Notes: generated by a model not told the origin, from the sequence alone. A DNA stretch of 36,928 bases from Spirochaetota bacterium (GCA_009787025.1 WRGT01000058.1:1-36928); one strand, 5' to 3'. Numbered from the stretch's first letter, positions 18,501-29,200 are shown. Made by a program: numbers and translations.

Positions 18501-18692
18501 CTACTTTTTATGGATTCCGGAGTCATCAAACGCACCGGAAAGACCGGGAGCTTGCCCGGTTGTTTTTGTATTTTCATTGAAATAATGTAACAGCTCTGCT
18601 TTCGTCATGTTCATAGTTTCAATATGTACCTGCGCCTGTATGTTATTTTTCATTTTTATACAGTCAAAATTTTTTTCTTTATTCTTTGTCAT
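18501..18692 (-). CDS. Small protein paired with a PIN-domain protein; candidate antitoxin
   Basis: NFDCIKMKNNIQAQVHIETMNMTKAELLHYFNENTK resembles the FDCVxMK...MTxEExLxY small proteins found beside PIN genes. 14-bp overlap with the PIN ORF. Confidence 0.55.
   Translation of the reverse strand: MTKNKEKNFDCIKMKNNIQAQVHIETMNMTKAELLHYFNENTKTTGQAPGLSGAFDDSGIHKK
18543..18571 (+). terminator. Possible plus-strand intrinsic terminator-like hairpin (ACCGGG-N6-CCCGGT + TGTTTTTGT)
   Basis: Perfect 6-bp GC-rich stem followed by a T-rich tract; lies within the 3' end of the antisense small ORF. Confidence 0.35.
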
Positions 18693-19143
18693 GTTTTAAC
18701 AACTCCTTAGGGCTTCTGATTTCAATAACTGAATATCCATTTTTCAAATTAACTCCGTTATATCCTTTTATACGTTCTAAATTCACTATGTGTTTAAAAT
18801 TCCAACTTACAAGCGCATCGGCTTTAAAAATCGTTGCTAAAGCAATATGCAGGCAGTCATCGCCGCTTGTTTTACCTACTACATTTTCATTGATATATTT
18901 ATTCGCTAACTCAACAGCTTCTTCTGTCAATTCAATATATTCAAAACAACTTGCATCATATTTGCCTAACAACTCCTGCACATTTTCGGGAGCTTTTTGT
19001 AATTCCTGTCGCAACACAGTTGAAACCATGAATACAACTTCATTATTTTCCAATCGTTTAAACAAAGCTTGTGTATCGGCAGAAAATTCATCATCAAAAT
19101 ACCCGCCAACTATTGAAGTATCAATATATATCCTTACAATCAT
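18679..19143 (-). CDS. PIN-domain protein (VapC-like toxin candidate)
   Basis: IYIDTSIVGGYFDDEF, VSTVLRQEL, GKTSGDDCLHIALATIFKADALVSWNFKHIVN. Confidence 0.88.
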   Translation of the reverse strand: MIVRIYIDTSIVGGYFDDEFSADTQALFKRLENNEVVFMVSTVLRQELQKAPENVQELLGKYDASCFEYIELTEEAVELANKYINENVVGKTSGDDCLHIALATIFKADALVSWNFKHIVNLERIKGYNGVNLKNGYSVIEIRSPKELLKHDKE

Positions 19144-19231
19144 GTTTAACAGTTCCGTATTTGAATAAATTCATAAATTTATATTATAGATTTAAAATTA
19201 AAGTGTCAAGTAATATTAAAAAATCTCCTGA

Positions 19232-19295
19232 TGTCTAGTCCTGAAATAGGTTTACACTAAAAAATAAAGAAATAAACCGATGTTAGAACTAGACA
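19232..19295. repeat. 64-bp inverted-repeat element (two 23-nt ends around a short AT-rich core)
   Basis: TGTCTAGTCCTGAAATAGGTTTA ... TAAACCGATGTTAGAACTAGACA. The second arm reverse-complements to TGTCTAGTTCTAACATCGGTTTA, 18/23 identical to the first. Confidence 0.65.
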
Positions 19296-19451
19296 GATTT
19301 GTATTTTATAGTTTGTAATTTGTAATTTGCTTCTTTGCACTTTTAACGGAAATATACCAGTAATCTTTCTAAAAAAAACTAAAAAATTCTTATGATAAAT
19401 TCAAAAATTACCGATATTAAAGCATACGCTAAGAACAAGGAGGTTCTGGTT

Positions 19452-19718
19452 ATGAATATTACAAATTATGACTTAGGCGAAGTTATTAATATTAAGCCAA
19501 TTTCCGACAGAAATCATAACAGGGACGTTGACAGCGCTAAAATTACTAATGATATAATTAACGAAAAAATAGTTAAACAAGAAAAAGAAAAAATAGTCAA
19601 AGCAGTTACAATGGATGTTAATGAGGTAAGGGACTTCCTCTTTATGCTTATAGGCGCAGGCGTCAAAGTAAAACCTGAAAATGATAATTCAGGGGTATTG
19701 ATTAACAGGCTAGTTTAA
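19452..19718 (+). CDS. Hypothetical protein (88 aa)
   Basis: ATG 19452 preceded by caaggaggttctggtt. Coherent ORF MNITNYDLGEVINIKPISDRNHNRDVDSAKIT...VRDFLFMLIGAGVKVKPENDNSGVLINRLV*. Confidence 0.6.
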   Translation: MNITNYDLGEVINIKPISDRNHNRDVDSAKITNDIINEKIVKQEKEKIVKAVTMDVNEVRDFLFMLIGAGVKVKPENDNSGVLINRLV

Positions 19719-19732
19719 GCTTGTTAATCAAT
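19697..19732. terminator. 15-bp-stem hairpin spanning the stop codon of the 19452-19718 ORF
   Basis: attgattaacaggct ... agcttgttaatcaat with one wobble; the stop codon is in the loop. No clear T-tract. Confidence 0.5.
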
Positions 19733-19995
19733 ATTAAAATTTAGAAAAACCTTCAAAAAATTCCTATTTTTATTATCCTATATAAAAATTTATTGACCTT
19801 TTTATACGAATTTATATATTTCTACAAAAATGGATGGTAATTGTCCATGTTAAATTATATATATATTAATTTCCTGTATTCAGTTTTTTAAAAATATTCG
19901 ATAATAATGTTAGACAATAATAGCCATTATGCTATTTTTGTTATTATCATATATTTATCATATAAATAATGAAAATCTTTAGCGGGAAAATTCTC

Positions 19996-20118
19996 ATGAG
20001 TAAAGAACTACAGGAAAAAGCTGATAAGATAATGAAAGAGCTGCAAGAAGCTCTTATACCAATTAGAAATGAAATAGTTACAATAAACAAAAAAAATAAT
20101 AATGAAAGAAGAATTTAA
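19996..20118 (+). CDS. Putative small protein (40 aa), helical/charged
   Basis: MSKELQEKADKIMKELQEALIPIRNEIVTINKKNNNERRI*, an intact ORF between the hypothetical gene and tetR; below the size cutoff of the supplied ORF track. Confidence 0.35.
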   Translation: MSKELQEKADKIMKELQEALIPIRNEIVTINKKNNNERRI

Positions 20119-20172
20119 TTTCTAAGTTAATCTCCCAATAATAAAATTTACTGAAAACAATGAGGTAATAGT

Positions 20173-20787
20173 ATGCCCCCAAAAGGCGAAAAACGCAGAC
20201 AGCAGATAATTGAAACTGCAAAAAACATGTTTATTACCAAAGGTTTTCAGAGTACTCATATTGGTCAGGTTTGTGATGAACTTGATATAGCAAGAGGTAC
20301 GGTTTACCAGTATTTTAATAACAAAAAAGAGATTCTTTACGGTATTCTTGATAATGTAGTAGAAGCTGTTGAGGAAGCGCTTGATCCTGATGATCTTAAA
20401 GAATTTCTTAATATGAGACCTGACCATAATACAATGATCAGATTTATAGATGACAGGATTAGTTCATGCCTTGGCATAATCTCTGACGAGCCGATAATAA
20501 TCCGCCTTATATTTAGAGACATTCCGGGAATAGATGAAGACGTATCTGAAAAGGTAGCAGAATTTCTTGATAAAATTATAACTATAATCTCTCAAGAGAT
20601 AGAAGTATTATGCAAAAGTAATATCTTTAAAGAAAATGTCGAACCTGAAATTGCAGCAGCCATGCTGGTTGGCGGAGTAATTATGATGGTATTTCATTAT
20701 AGTAATAAAAACAAAAACTATAGAGACAAGAATATTACTAATGCAATGTCAATGCTGTATCTCCTTGGGGTTTACAACAACGGTTAA
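20173..20787 (+). CDS. TetR/AcrR family transcriptional regulator
   Basis: KRRQQIIETAKNMFITKGFQSTHIGQVCDELDIARGTVYQYFNNKKEILYGIL N-terminal HTH. Confidence 0.93.
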   Translation: MPPKGEKRRQQIIETAKNMFITKGFQSTHIGQVCDELDIARGTVYQYFNNKKEILYGILDNVVEAVEEALDPDDLKEFLNMRPDHNTMIRFIDDRISSCLGIISDEPIIIRLIFRDIPGIDEDVSEKVAEFLDKIITIISQEIEVLCKSNIFKENVEPEIAAAMLVGGVIMMVFHYSNKNKNYRDKNITNAMSMLYLLGVYNNG

Positions 20788-20804
20788 TCATGCAATGAGC
20801 TGAT

Positions 20805-22649
20805 TTATCTTTTCCATAATTTATCCTTAAGTCCGCTCATTCTCTTTGTTGGAGTTAAGACCATCTCTTTTATTATATCCCTGTCTGCTGCAATCATAAC
20901 TCCCTCTTTAGCTCTTGTAACTGCAGTATATAATAATTCTCTTGTCATTGCCATATTCCATTTATCAGGCAGAACAATCAGCACATTATTAAACTCGGAT
21001 CCCTGGCTCTTATGAATAGTCGTTGCATAAGCGGTTTCATGTTCGGGCAGTCTTGACGGATGGATTGCTCTAAGATTCTCATCAGCCTCTTTAAACAGCA
21101 CTTCATTCATATTAGAAGCAATCCCCATATCTCCGTTAAACAGTGACAGCGCATAATCGTTACGCAGTATCATAACAGGTCTGCCATGGTAAAATCTTTC
21201 AACAGGTTCAATAATTCCAAGTCTATATAGAATCTCCTCTGCCATGGAATTCATTCCGTCTGCGCCGAATTTCCCCCTCTTTGTTGCTGTCAGTATGGTT
21301 AAATTATTTATAAGGGAGAAAATTTTATCCGTAGTTGAAACATTATTATCTTTAATATTAGTCAGTATAGTTTCTCTATATATATCGCCTAACTCTTTTA
21401 ATGAAGGCGTATCAATAAATTTTATGTCGGGATAACGAGTATCTTCAAGTATTTCAAAAACGCCAGATAAATCACCCTTCTTAATAAATTCCGCAAGTAC
21501 GCCTATTCCGCTTTTGCTGCCGAATCTGTAGCTTTTGTTTAGCATGATTAAAGCATCATTCATTCTGCTAATGGGACCGCTTGAACTATTAGCCCGTATA
21601 TTTATATTAAAGAACTTATTCCCAAGATCAATAAAATCCTTACTGTATATACCTTCTGCGCTACCGCATACATCGCTGAACACTGCCCCGCCCTCAACAG
21701 ATGAAAGCTGATACTTATCACCCAAGAGTATTAGCTGCGCCCCGGGCTTTAATGCTTGAACAAGTCTAAGCATGAGAACAATATCCACCATTGAACACTC
21801 ATCTACTACTACAACATCATGTATCAGCGGATTTTCTTTATTATGCTTAAATTTATGCGAATCATTAACAGATCCAAGAAGACGGTGTATGGTAAAAGTT
21901 TCTGTCGGAATGAGTTTTTTTGTTTCGGCGCTAACCGGCAAATCCGTAATTGCAGAGTTTACAGCTTCACGAAGCCGGGCAGCAGCCTTCCCTGTAGGAG
22001 CCGATAAAGAGATAGATACTCCTTCGCCTCTTTTAATCTTAGATTCGGCAATCAGCGCAAGTATCTTTACCACTGTCGATGTTTTGCCTGTTCCGGGACC
22101 GCCGGAGACTACAGTAATCCCTCCTGATAATGCAGAATATGCAGCTACGCTCTGCCAGTCAACTTCGGGAGATTGCGGACGGGGGAACAGAAGCACAAAG
22201 GTCTCTTTTACATCTGAAATATTTGGCGGAAGAATTTTATTATTAAGCAATCCATTAATACTTTCAGAGAGTAAATTTTCATACGAGTAGTATTTATGAA
22301 AATAGAGTCTCTTTTTTGAATCTAATATCAGTGGAAGATAATCTCCCTCGCCTCCTGCGATTCCGTTCCTTTTCAAGAGATTTATTATTTCATCTAAACT
22401 TGGGAATATAATCTTAGATATATCAATTTCATTATCTTCAAAAAAAGAAGATAATGGCTTTTCTGCAATTTCATCAAGGAACAGACATAGATCGCCGCTG
22501 CTCAATCTATTGCTTAAAAACGAACATATAAGATAAAAAGATGGCGACCTCTCTCCGCTTATACTTGATAAAAAATCTGCCATGTGAATATCTATATCAT
22601 CAAAGCAGCCCGTACTTTTTATGTCATCTATTGAAAAATTCACTAACAC
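20805..22649 (-). CDS. recD: Exodeoxyribonuclease V subunit alpha (RecD)
   Basis: VVSGGPGTGKTSTVVKILALIAE Walker A, VVVDECSMVDIVLMLRLV, LLGDKYQLSSVEGGAVFSDVC, TTIHKSQGSEFNNVLIVLP, LLYTAVTRAKEGVMI. Confidence 0.95.
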   Translation of the reverse strand: MLVNFSIDDIKSTGCFDDIDIHMADFLSSISGERSPSFYLICSFLSNRLSSGDLCLFLDEIAEKPLSSFFEDNEIDISKIIFPSLDEIINLLKRNGIAGGEGDYLPLILDSKKRLYFHKYYSYENLLSESINGLLNNKILPPNISDVKETFVLLFPRPQSPEVDWQSVAAYSALSGGITVVSGGPGTGKTSTVVKILALIAESKIKRGEGVSISLSAPTGKAAARLREAVNSAITDLPVSAETKKLIPTETFTIHRLLGSVNDSHKFKHNKENPLIHDVVVVDECSMVDIVLMLRLVQALKPGAQLILLGDKYQLSSVEGGAVFSDVCGSAEGIYSKDFIDLGNKFFNINIRANSSSGPISRMNDALIMLNKSYRFGSKSGIGVLAEFIKKGDLSGVFEILEDTRYPDIKFIDTPSLKELGDIYRETILTNIKDNNVSTTDKIFSLINNLTILTATKRGKFGADGMNSMAEEILYRLGIIEPVERFYHGRPVMILRNDYALSLFNGDMGIASNMNEVLFKEADENLRAIHPSRLPEHETAYATTIHKSQGSEFNNVLIVLPDKWNMAMTRELLYTAVTRAKEGVMIAADRDIIKEMVLTPTKRMSGLKDKLWKR

Positions 22650-25600
22650 ACTCCGGCAAAAAACTTATCCAATTTTTCTATAACTTCCTCTTTGGGTCTG
22701 TCTATAAATATTCCTGTTTTATTTGAGCTGCTGCGGTTCATACCGCGTACAAAAAAATAGAATACGCCGCCAACATGTTCTTTATATGAATAATTCGGCA
22801 CTCTATATTTCAGGTAACGATTCAGCGCTGTTGTATATATATAATATTGGAGATAATAGTTGTGTTTATCCATCTCCTCTTCCAATCTGTCGTATGTATA
22901 ATCACTGTATTCGCCTCCAATATAGTTTGATTTCCAGTCGGCAATATAATACTTCCCGTCATAAACAAATATCAGGTCTATAAATCCTTTCATCATACCG
23001 CCGGCATCGGAGTAGTTATCTATAAGCTTTTTATAGATTTTATCACAATAGATGCTCTGACCCTTAAATATCTCTCCGAATCTCTTAGAATTAAAATTAT
23101 TTATCGGAAAGAGAAACTCAAGTTCACTCAGCCGCGAATCTAAACCTATATCTGCAAGTTTAATACCCGTATCATCAATAACAGAGTCTGCTACATTAAA
23201 AAACATATCTGCAATATGATTACTCCACGATTGATCAAACCTGTGTTTTAATAAAATATCCCTGCATTTTTCAGTTACATAATCCTTATCTCTGACCGTA
23301 AAATCTATCTTTTCAAATATCTCATGTATGCATAGACCTGCGGCAATCCCTGCCGGAAAACCGAATATCCCATCCTCTTTCTTATTCTTTATATGATACT
23401 CTGAGAAAAAATCTTTCTCATCATGATCTTGGTGATGCAGGAGATTTTTGGCTATTGAACTATAGCTGTGAGTATGCAGGCTCTTTTTAATTTTTCCTGT
23501 AAATTCCCTCGCAAAAATATCTTCCTGCGAATACTTTTCGGCAATATATAACTTTCCGTTACGGATAGAACCGTCATCAAAACCGATTCGACCGTTTGAG
23601 TTATCTGCAACCTCTTGAAGTATTTCCGCAGCAAAATCTCTGTCGAACTTTAATTTTTCAGGCTTTTTATTTTTATTCTTTTTAGTGTCATCTTCTATTA
23701 TATCATCTTCTTTTATGTCATCTTCTTTGCTGTCATTTTCTTTGCTGTCATCATTTTTGCCATCTACTTTATCTTTAAATAATACATGATAGAGAGCGGA
23801 TTTATTAAAATCGCGGTTTACTTTAAGCATTATTCTGCATGCGGACTTCCCTCTTGTTAAGGCAACATATAAAAGCCTTATATCTTCGGCAAGATCTTCG
23901 GTCGCTTTAATTTTCTTTACGTACTCATTATTTTTATCAAGATACATTACAGGTTTATTGTCTGCATGGGGATCGTGATATATAATATAATTCTCTCTAT
24001 TATATGAAGCATACCCAAGAAACGGACAATATACTATTGGAAACTCAAGCCCTTTGCAGGCATGCATTGTAATAATATTAACGGCATCATCGTCCCTTTC
24101 CATTCTCATGGTGTATTCGTCATCATCGTCAGGATTAGAGATCATATTCCCAAACCAGACGGTTAACTCCTTTGGCGTGAGTCTTCCCTTATACTCTCTT
24201 TCATGAAGTATCTCGCCGATATGATTTATATTTGTCATCATCCTCTCGCCGCCATTCATGGCAAACAGTCTTGAGGGAATAGATTCTCCCTTTAAAAAGG
24301 CAGAGATCATGCCAAGTATGCCTGCCGACAGCCAGATATTTCTGTATTCATAAAATCTTGTTACTATACCCTCAGACATATTTGCCTCAGAGGATAAATT
24401 TTGATTAAACTCATAGAGCACACCGGCGCTGCTGCCCATAATTGAAGTAGCCAGCGCCGCTTTAACAAAATTTAAATTCAGCGGATCGGCAATTGCAGAT
24501 ATTATGTAATACAGGGACCGAGCGTCTTCGCTTCCAAAAACATTATCCATTCCTCTTGAAACCGACGGTATATTATATTTCAGCAGAGCCTTTCTTACAT
24601 CAAGTCCCTGACTGTTTTTCCTTACAAGTACTGCAATGTCTTTAGGTTTGATTCTTCGACCGCTTAGACTAAACCTGTCGTCATCTCTATTGATAAGGAG
24701 AGAAATTTCGGCAGACAATCTTTCAAGCGTAAGTTCCCTGCCTTCACTATACGCCGGTTCAAGCCATATATCAAAGGTTGGGATTGCAAACCCATTATCC
24801 ATAAACCGGTCAGTCTGGTTGCGGGCTGCAGCTTCAGCCGGAGAAAATTTAATCTTATCATAAACAAACGGATTAGCGTTTCCGGAAAAAATATCATTAA
24901 CTGATTCAATGAGTTCATGTCTTGAACGCCAATTCTTTGTAAGAGTATATCTGTTTTGTACAGTCTCCGATGCCTTTAAATAAGAAAATATATCAGCTCC
25001 GCGGAATCTGTATATTGCCTGCTTCGGATCCCCTATTAGAAAGAGTATTGTACTCTCATTATTAAATAAATTGTCAAAAATATCAAACTGAAGATCATCC
25101 GTGTCCTGAAACTCATCAATAAGCGCAGCCTTGTAGCGGTCTCTTGCCTTCTCTGCAAGCTGCTTTCCCGAAGCTCCTTTTAATCCTCTATGCGCCTCTT
25201 TTATTAAATCATCAAAGGTTGTTCCTGTGTTTATACTCTTCTCATTTAGAATAAGCGCATCCATTGTATCGAAAAACGATCTCTTCATATCCGCAAGAAA
25301 TGACGATCCGGAATTTATATACTCTAAACAGGTTGAATATATTTTTTGGCAAATATTGAATACATTATTTTCAATATACTTTTTATCTTTAATAAGAGAT
25401 AACTTTATCTTATCGGCAGTGAAATACACAAAATCATCAAAAATAGCTAAAGGACTTGCAGACATTACATATTGTTCCATCTTATCAAAGAGCGCTTCCT
25501 TATTGGCTCCTTTTACAAATTTTGACGGACTAATATATTTTTCCCGATAAAGAATCTCAATTACATTATCTTTTTCAATATGCCATGCCTCTGCCAATTC

Positions 25601-26254
25601 AATATAATATGCGCATATTAGATTATAGAGTCTATCAACAGATTCGGCTGTAACGCCCGAAACTTCAGGTTTAATCTCAAGAGCGGCAGATAAAGGTCTC
25701 CTGCCGTATAAGTTCACTAATTCGCTTACATCTGAGTTGTTCATTACATACGAGATGACGGACGGAGCTACGTTATATAAATTTCTTCTCCATTGATCCG
25801 CAGCGCCCTGTTTGATAAGATTATTGTCTTTCACGATCTCAGATGTGAATAACACGCCGCTCTCAAAGGCATTATCTACCAGCATCTGTCTGCAAAAAGA
25901 ATGAATAGTATATATTGAGGCTTGGTCAAAACTTTTAATGGCAGTTAATATTATCTGCCTGACTACGCTGTCCCTCTTATACTTACTCATTAGACGAAAC
26001 AGCGTTTCATTCTCAATCTCTTTTTCGGATATTACATCAAGCGCTTCCCTAAGCCTGTCCCGAATTTTTTGCCGCAGTTCAATTGTAGCTGCTATTGTAA
26101 ATGTTACGACAAGTATATCTTCAACCCTTAACCTTTTTTCCACAATAAGACGTAAATATATTATACTCAGAGTGTATGTCTTTCCCGTGCCTGCGCTTGC
26201 TTCAATAAGATTAGTCCCGCTAATGGGTGATTCTATTACATTGAATTCATTCAT
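22643..26254 (-). CDS. recB: Exodeoxyribonuclease V subunit beta (RecB)
   Basis: LIEASAGTGKTYTLSIIYLRLI, ALIDEFQDTDDLQFDIFDNLF, IGDPKQAIYRFRGADIFSYL, ITMHACKGLEFPIVYCPF, LLYVALTRGKSAC, C-terminal nuclease GFIDLIFVYDGKYYIADWKSNYIG. Confidence 0.97.
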   Translation of the reverse strand: MNEFNVIESPISGTNLIEASAGTGKTYTLSIIYLRLIVEKRLRVEDILVVTFTIAATIELRQKIRDRLREALDVISEKEIENETLFRLMSKYKRDSVVRQIILTAIKSFDQASIYTIHSFCRQMLVDNAFESGVLFTSEIVKDNNLIKQGAADQWRRNLYNVAPSVISYVMNNSDVSELVNLYGRRPLSAALEIKPEVSGVTAESVDRLYNLICAYYIELAEAWHIEKDNVIEILYREKYISPSKFVKGANKEALFDKMEQYVMSASPLAIFDDFVYFTADKIKLSLIKDKKYIENNVFNICQKIYSTCLEYINSGSSFLADMKRSFFDTMDALILNEKSINTGTTFDDLIKEAHRGLKGASGKQLAEKARDRYKAALIDEFQDTDDLQFDIFDNLFNNESTILFLIGDPKQAIYRFRGADIFSYLKASETVQNRYTLTKNWRSRHELIESVNDIFSGNANPFVYDKIKFSPAEAAARNQTDRFMDNGFAIPTFDIWLEPAYSEGRELTLERLSAEISLLINRDDDRFSLSGRRIKPKDIAVLVRKNSQGLDVRKALLKYNIPSVSRGMDNVFGSEDARSLYYIISAIADPLNLNFVKAALATSIMGSSAGVLYEFNQNLSSEANMSEGIVTRFYEYRNIWLSAGILGMISAFLKGESIPSRLFAMNGGERMMTNINHIGEILHEREYKGRLTPKELTVWFGNMISNPDDDDEYTMRMERDDDAVNIITMHACKGLEFPIVYCPFLGYASYNRENYIIYHDPHADNKPVMYLDKNNEYVKKIKATEDLAEDIRLLYVALTRGKSACRIMLKVNRDFNKSALYHVLFKDKVDGKNDDSKENDSKEDDIKEDDIIEDDTKKNKNKKPEKLKFDRDFAAEILQEVADNSNGRIGFDDGSIRNGKLYIAEKYSQEDIFAREFTGKIKKSLHTHSYSSIAKNLLHHQDHDEKDFFSEYHIKNKKEDGIFGFPAGIAAGLCIHEIFEKIDFTVRDKDYVTEKCRDILLKHRFDQSWSNHIADMFFNVADSVIDDTGIKLADIGLDSRLSELEFLFPINNFNSKRFGEIFKGQSIYCDKIYKKLIDNYSDAGGMMKGFIDLIFVYDGKYYIADWKSNYIGGEYSDYTYDRLEEEMDKHNYYLQYYIYTTALNRYLKYRVPNYSYKEHVGGVFYFFVRGMNRSSSNKTGIFIDRPKEEVIEKLDKFFAGVC
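23688..23762. repeat. 15-bp in-frame tandem repeat within recB (5 degenerate copies)
   Basis: tcatcttctattata/tcatcttcttttatg/tcatcttctttgctg/tcattttctttgctg/tcatcatttttgcca, encoding DSKEN-DSKED-DIKED-DIIED-type pentads. Confidence 0.9.
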
Positions 26255-29200
26255 ATAATTTCATCACTCTTAATATTTTCAAAAACGGGAGCATATACTT
26301 TTAATGTAACATCCGTAAATGGTTTTGACAGTATATATGATTCTTCAAAAAACAGTCTTATATACGGGTCTTCCAAATCTCCGGTGAAATAACTGTCATT
26401 AAAATATTTCATCGCCTCCTTTAATGCTCTGCTCCCGGGTTCTCCCTTGCCGTCATAGAAAACTTCCCCATATCGCAATGAACTTCTTGGGAACAGCGGT
26501 ACGGGTTTTCTCATTCCGTCACTGTATATATTCAGAAGAGTTGACAATATTTCTCTGCCGTTGTTTTGTTCTCCCCATTCCTTCTTATCATTTTTTGACA
26601 ATAAAATCGTATCTCCTGAAAAGCCGCCTGAATTTAACAGCAAGAGATGTGTAATCCATGCCGTTAAAATACTTAATCCATTATCAGACGCATATCTGAA
26701 AAATATACATTTCCCGTCATAGATATTATCCACTGCCCCGGAAATATTCAGATCGTTTATGGTAATCGAAATTTCTCTCTTAGCGCTCTTATCATGAAGC
26801 AGCGGACTGAATTTATCATAGAATTTTTTTACCTGCGAAAAGGAATTATCGTATGTTACAATTCCCGGCTTACCGTGCGGAAGCAAACCTGAGGCTTTGA
26901 CAAATCTAAAATGCTCCGACCTGTCGTCTCCTCTTATTAATGCGTTCATTATCTCCGAATTTAATCTATACAGGTCAAGCGCATCTAATTTAAATGACTC
27001 CTCTTCAATAAACTCATCACTTCGAGTTGTGAGATACAGTCCAAGCCGTTTATTTGTTACCCATCTTGCAGGATTAACAAGAAATGAAGCAAGATCATTC
27101 ACGGTGATATTTTTCTCATCGTCAGTCAGCGGAGGAAGCATTTCATTCATGAATTTAAAATCGGTTTTTTCACTCTTAGCATAAGATTTTGCTCCGCCGA
27201 TCTTTGACCCTTGATATGTGAAGAAACCGCTGCCTGAAATAAAATAAACGGGATTATAGGATTGTATTCTGTGCGTCTTAAAAATATAATCGGTCGGATT
27301 CTTTTCCGCAGCATCTACCTTATAGCAACTGTTTATATATTCAATCAGTTCATTTACTACAACAGAGGGATTAAGCTCTGTTCCGTTATTTATATTCCTG
27401 CCAATATAGCTTATATATAAATTCTCCCTTGCAGATATAAGCGTCTCAAGAAAGAGGAATCTATCTTCGTCTCTAACGGATCTGTCTCCGCGTTTCGGAC
27501 GAGACGACATTAAATCGAAACTCAAAGACGCAGACTTTCTTGGAAATTCGGAGTCATTCATACCTATAATGCAGATTACTTTTTTAGGTATGCTTCTCAT
27601 GGGCAGCATTTCGCAGAATATCAAACTCCCGCTTGCAATATCTCCACCGGAGCCGACCCCGGACATTGAGTTGTCAAAAAATTCATATATTACCCTTACA
27701 TTTACTTTTTTATCAAGGAAAGATTCACCGTATATCTCCTTCAATTTAAGAGACAGTGTATGTATTTCATTAAGCGCCGACGAAATTTTATCAGCTGCAA
27801 AGACCGAATCAAGAATAGTATTTATTACATCGCACCATTCATAAAGGGTGTAATCTCTTTTAAGCATATAGTATATGTCACGGAGAGAATTAAAAAATGA
27901 AATGAACCTTCCAAGTATTTGAAGATCACTCCCTTCAATATCGCTATATGGCAGTATCCCAAGGGACAATTTATTTTCACCATCCATCATACTCCCCATG
28001 AGCAGACTATCCAAACCGAATCTCCATGTATTCTCATATATGCCCGGCAGCCCCAACTCCTCTTTAAACCGAGAGTCAATCCCCCAATAAACAGTGCAAT
28101 CCCTGACCCATCGCCCTATCTTATCCATATCCTCTTGGCTTAGATTAAATTTTTCTCTGACCTCAATACAATCTGCAATACTTAGAATATATGCAGAGGT
28201 AAATCTTTCATTGGTTATAGCGAGTATCTTAAAAAATGTTTCAAGAACAGGGCTTGTATCTTTTATTTTTCTATCAATAATCTTAAACGGTATGTATGGA
28301 ATTTCTTCAGATGCACGTCCGAATACCGATGCGCGTCCGAATACCATCTGAATATAACTTGAATACTCGCTGATATTCGGCGACATGATTAGAATATCCC
28401 ATGGCGCTAAAGAGCTATCTCTATTTAAAAGATCAAGTATATAATCGTGCAATACCTCAACCTCTCTCATTGCGCTATGGCATGAACTTATAGTTATTGA
28501 TCTGTCATTTACTATATCATCTTCGCTAAACCTGTCCTTTTCATCTTTCTGAGGTCCGTTCTTCATCATATATATATCGTTCTGTATCATTGACAGGAGA
28601 GAATCCCTCTCAGGTTCAACAAACAGCTCACCTGTTTCGATATCCCACATGAACAGGTGATGCAAAAAATCTCTCCCTATCCTGCCAAGTGATGATAAAA
28701 GTTCATTGCCTCCGCCTATATGAAGATAATCTGCAATATCATCATCTGCAATAACAGGCGCGGCAGATATGATTCGCCCTTTCTCTTTTTCAGTTAAAAA
28801 ATCCCAATATTCGGGAGACGGGTTAAGTATAAAAATATTTACATCGGAATAGTTTGCCGCCGCACGCAGCATATTTATATGATATACGGGAAGATAGGAT
28901 ATTCCAAAGACCGAAAAACGTCCGGGAAAATCAGCTGGTACAAATTTTTCTTTTGAGTTTATAATATTGTAAACATTATACAGCAAAGCCGGAGGATGAT
29001 CTTTAGACATTGAATGTGTTAATAAACGCCACAATTCAGCCTGCCATTCGCCCTTCATAGCGCCATTATCCCACTGAATTATCATCTCGGGTCTGAATGT
29101 CATATATTGATCGAAAAGTTCTATGATTTTTGCCGCTACCTGATAAAGTTTGATGCCTGTTACGTCATTGTCTATGTATGATGAAATTTCCGAAAAAACC

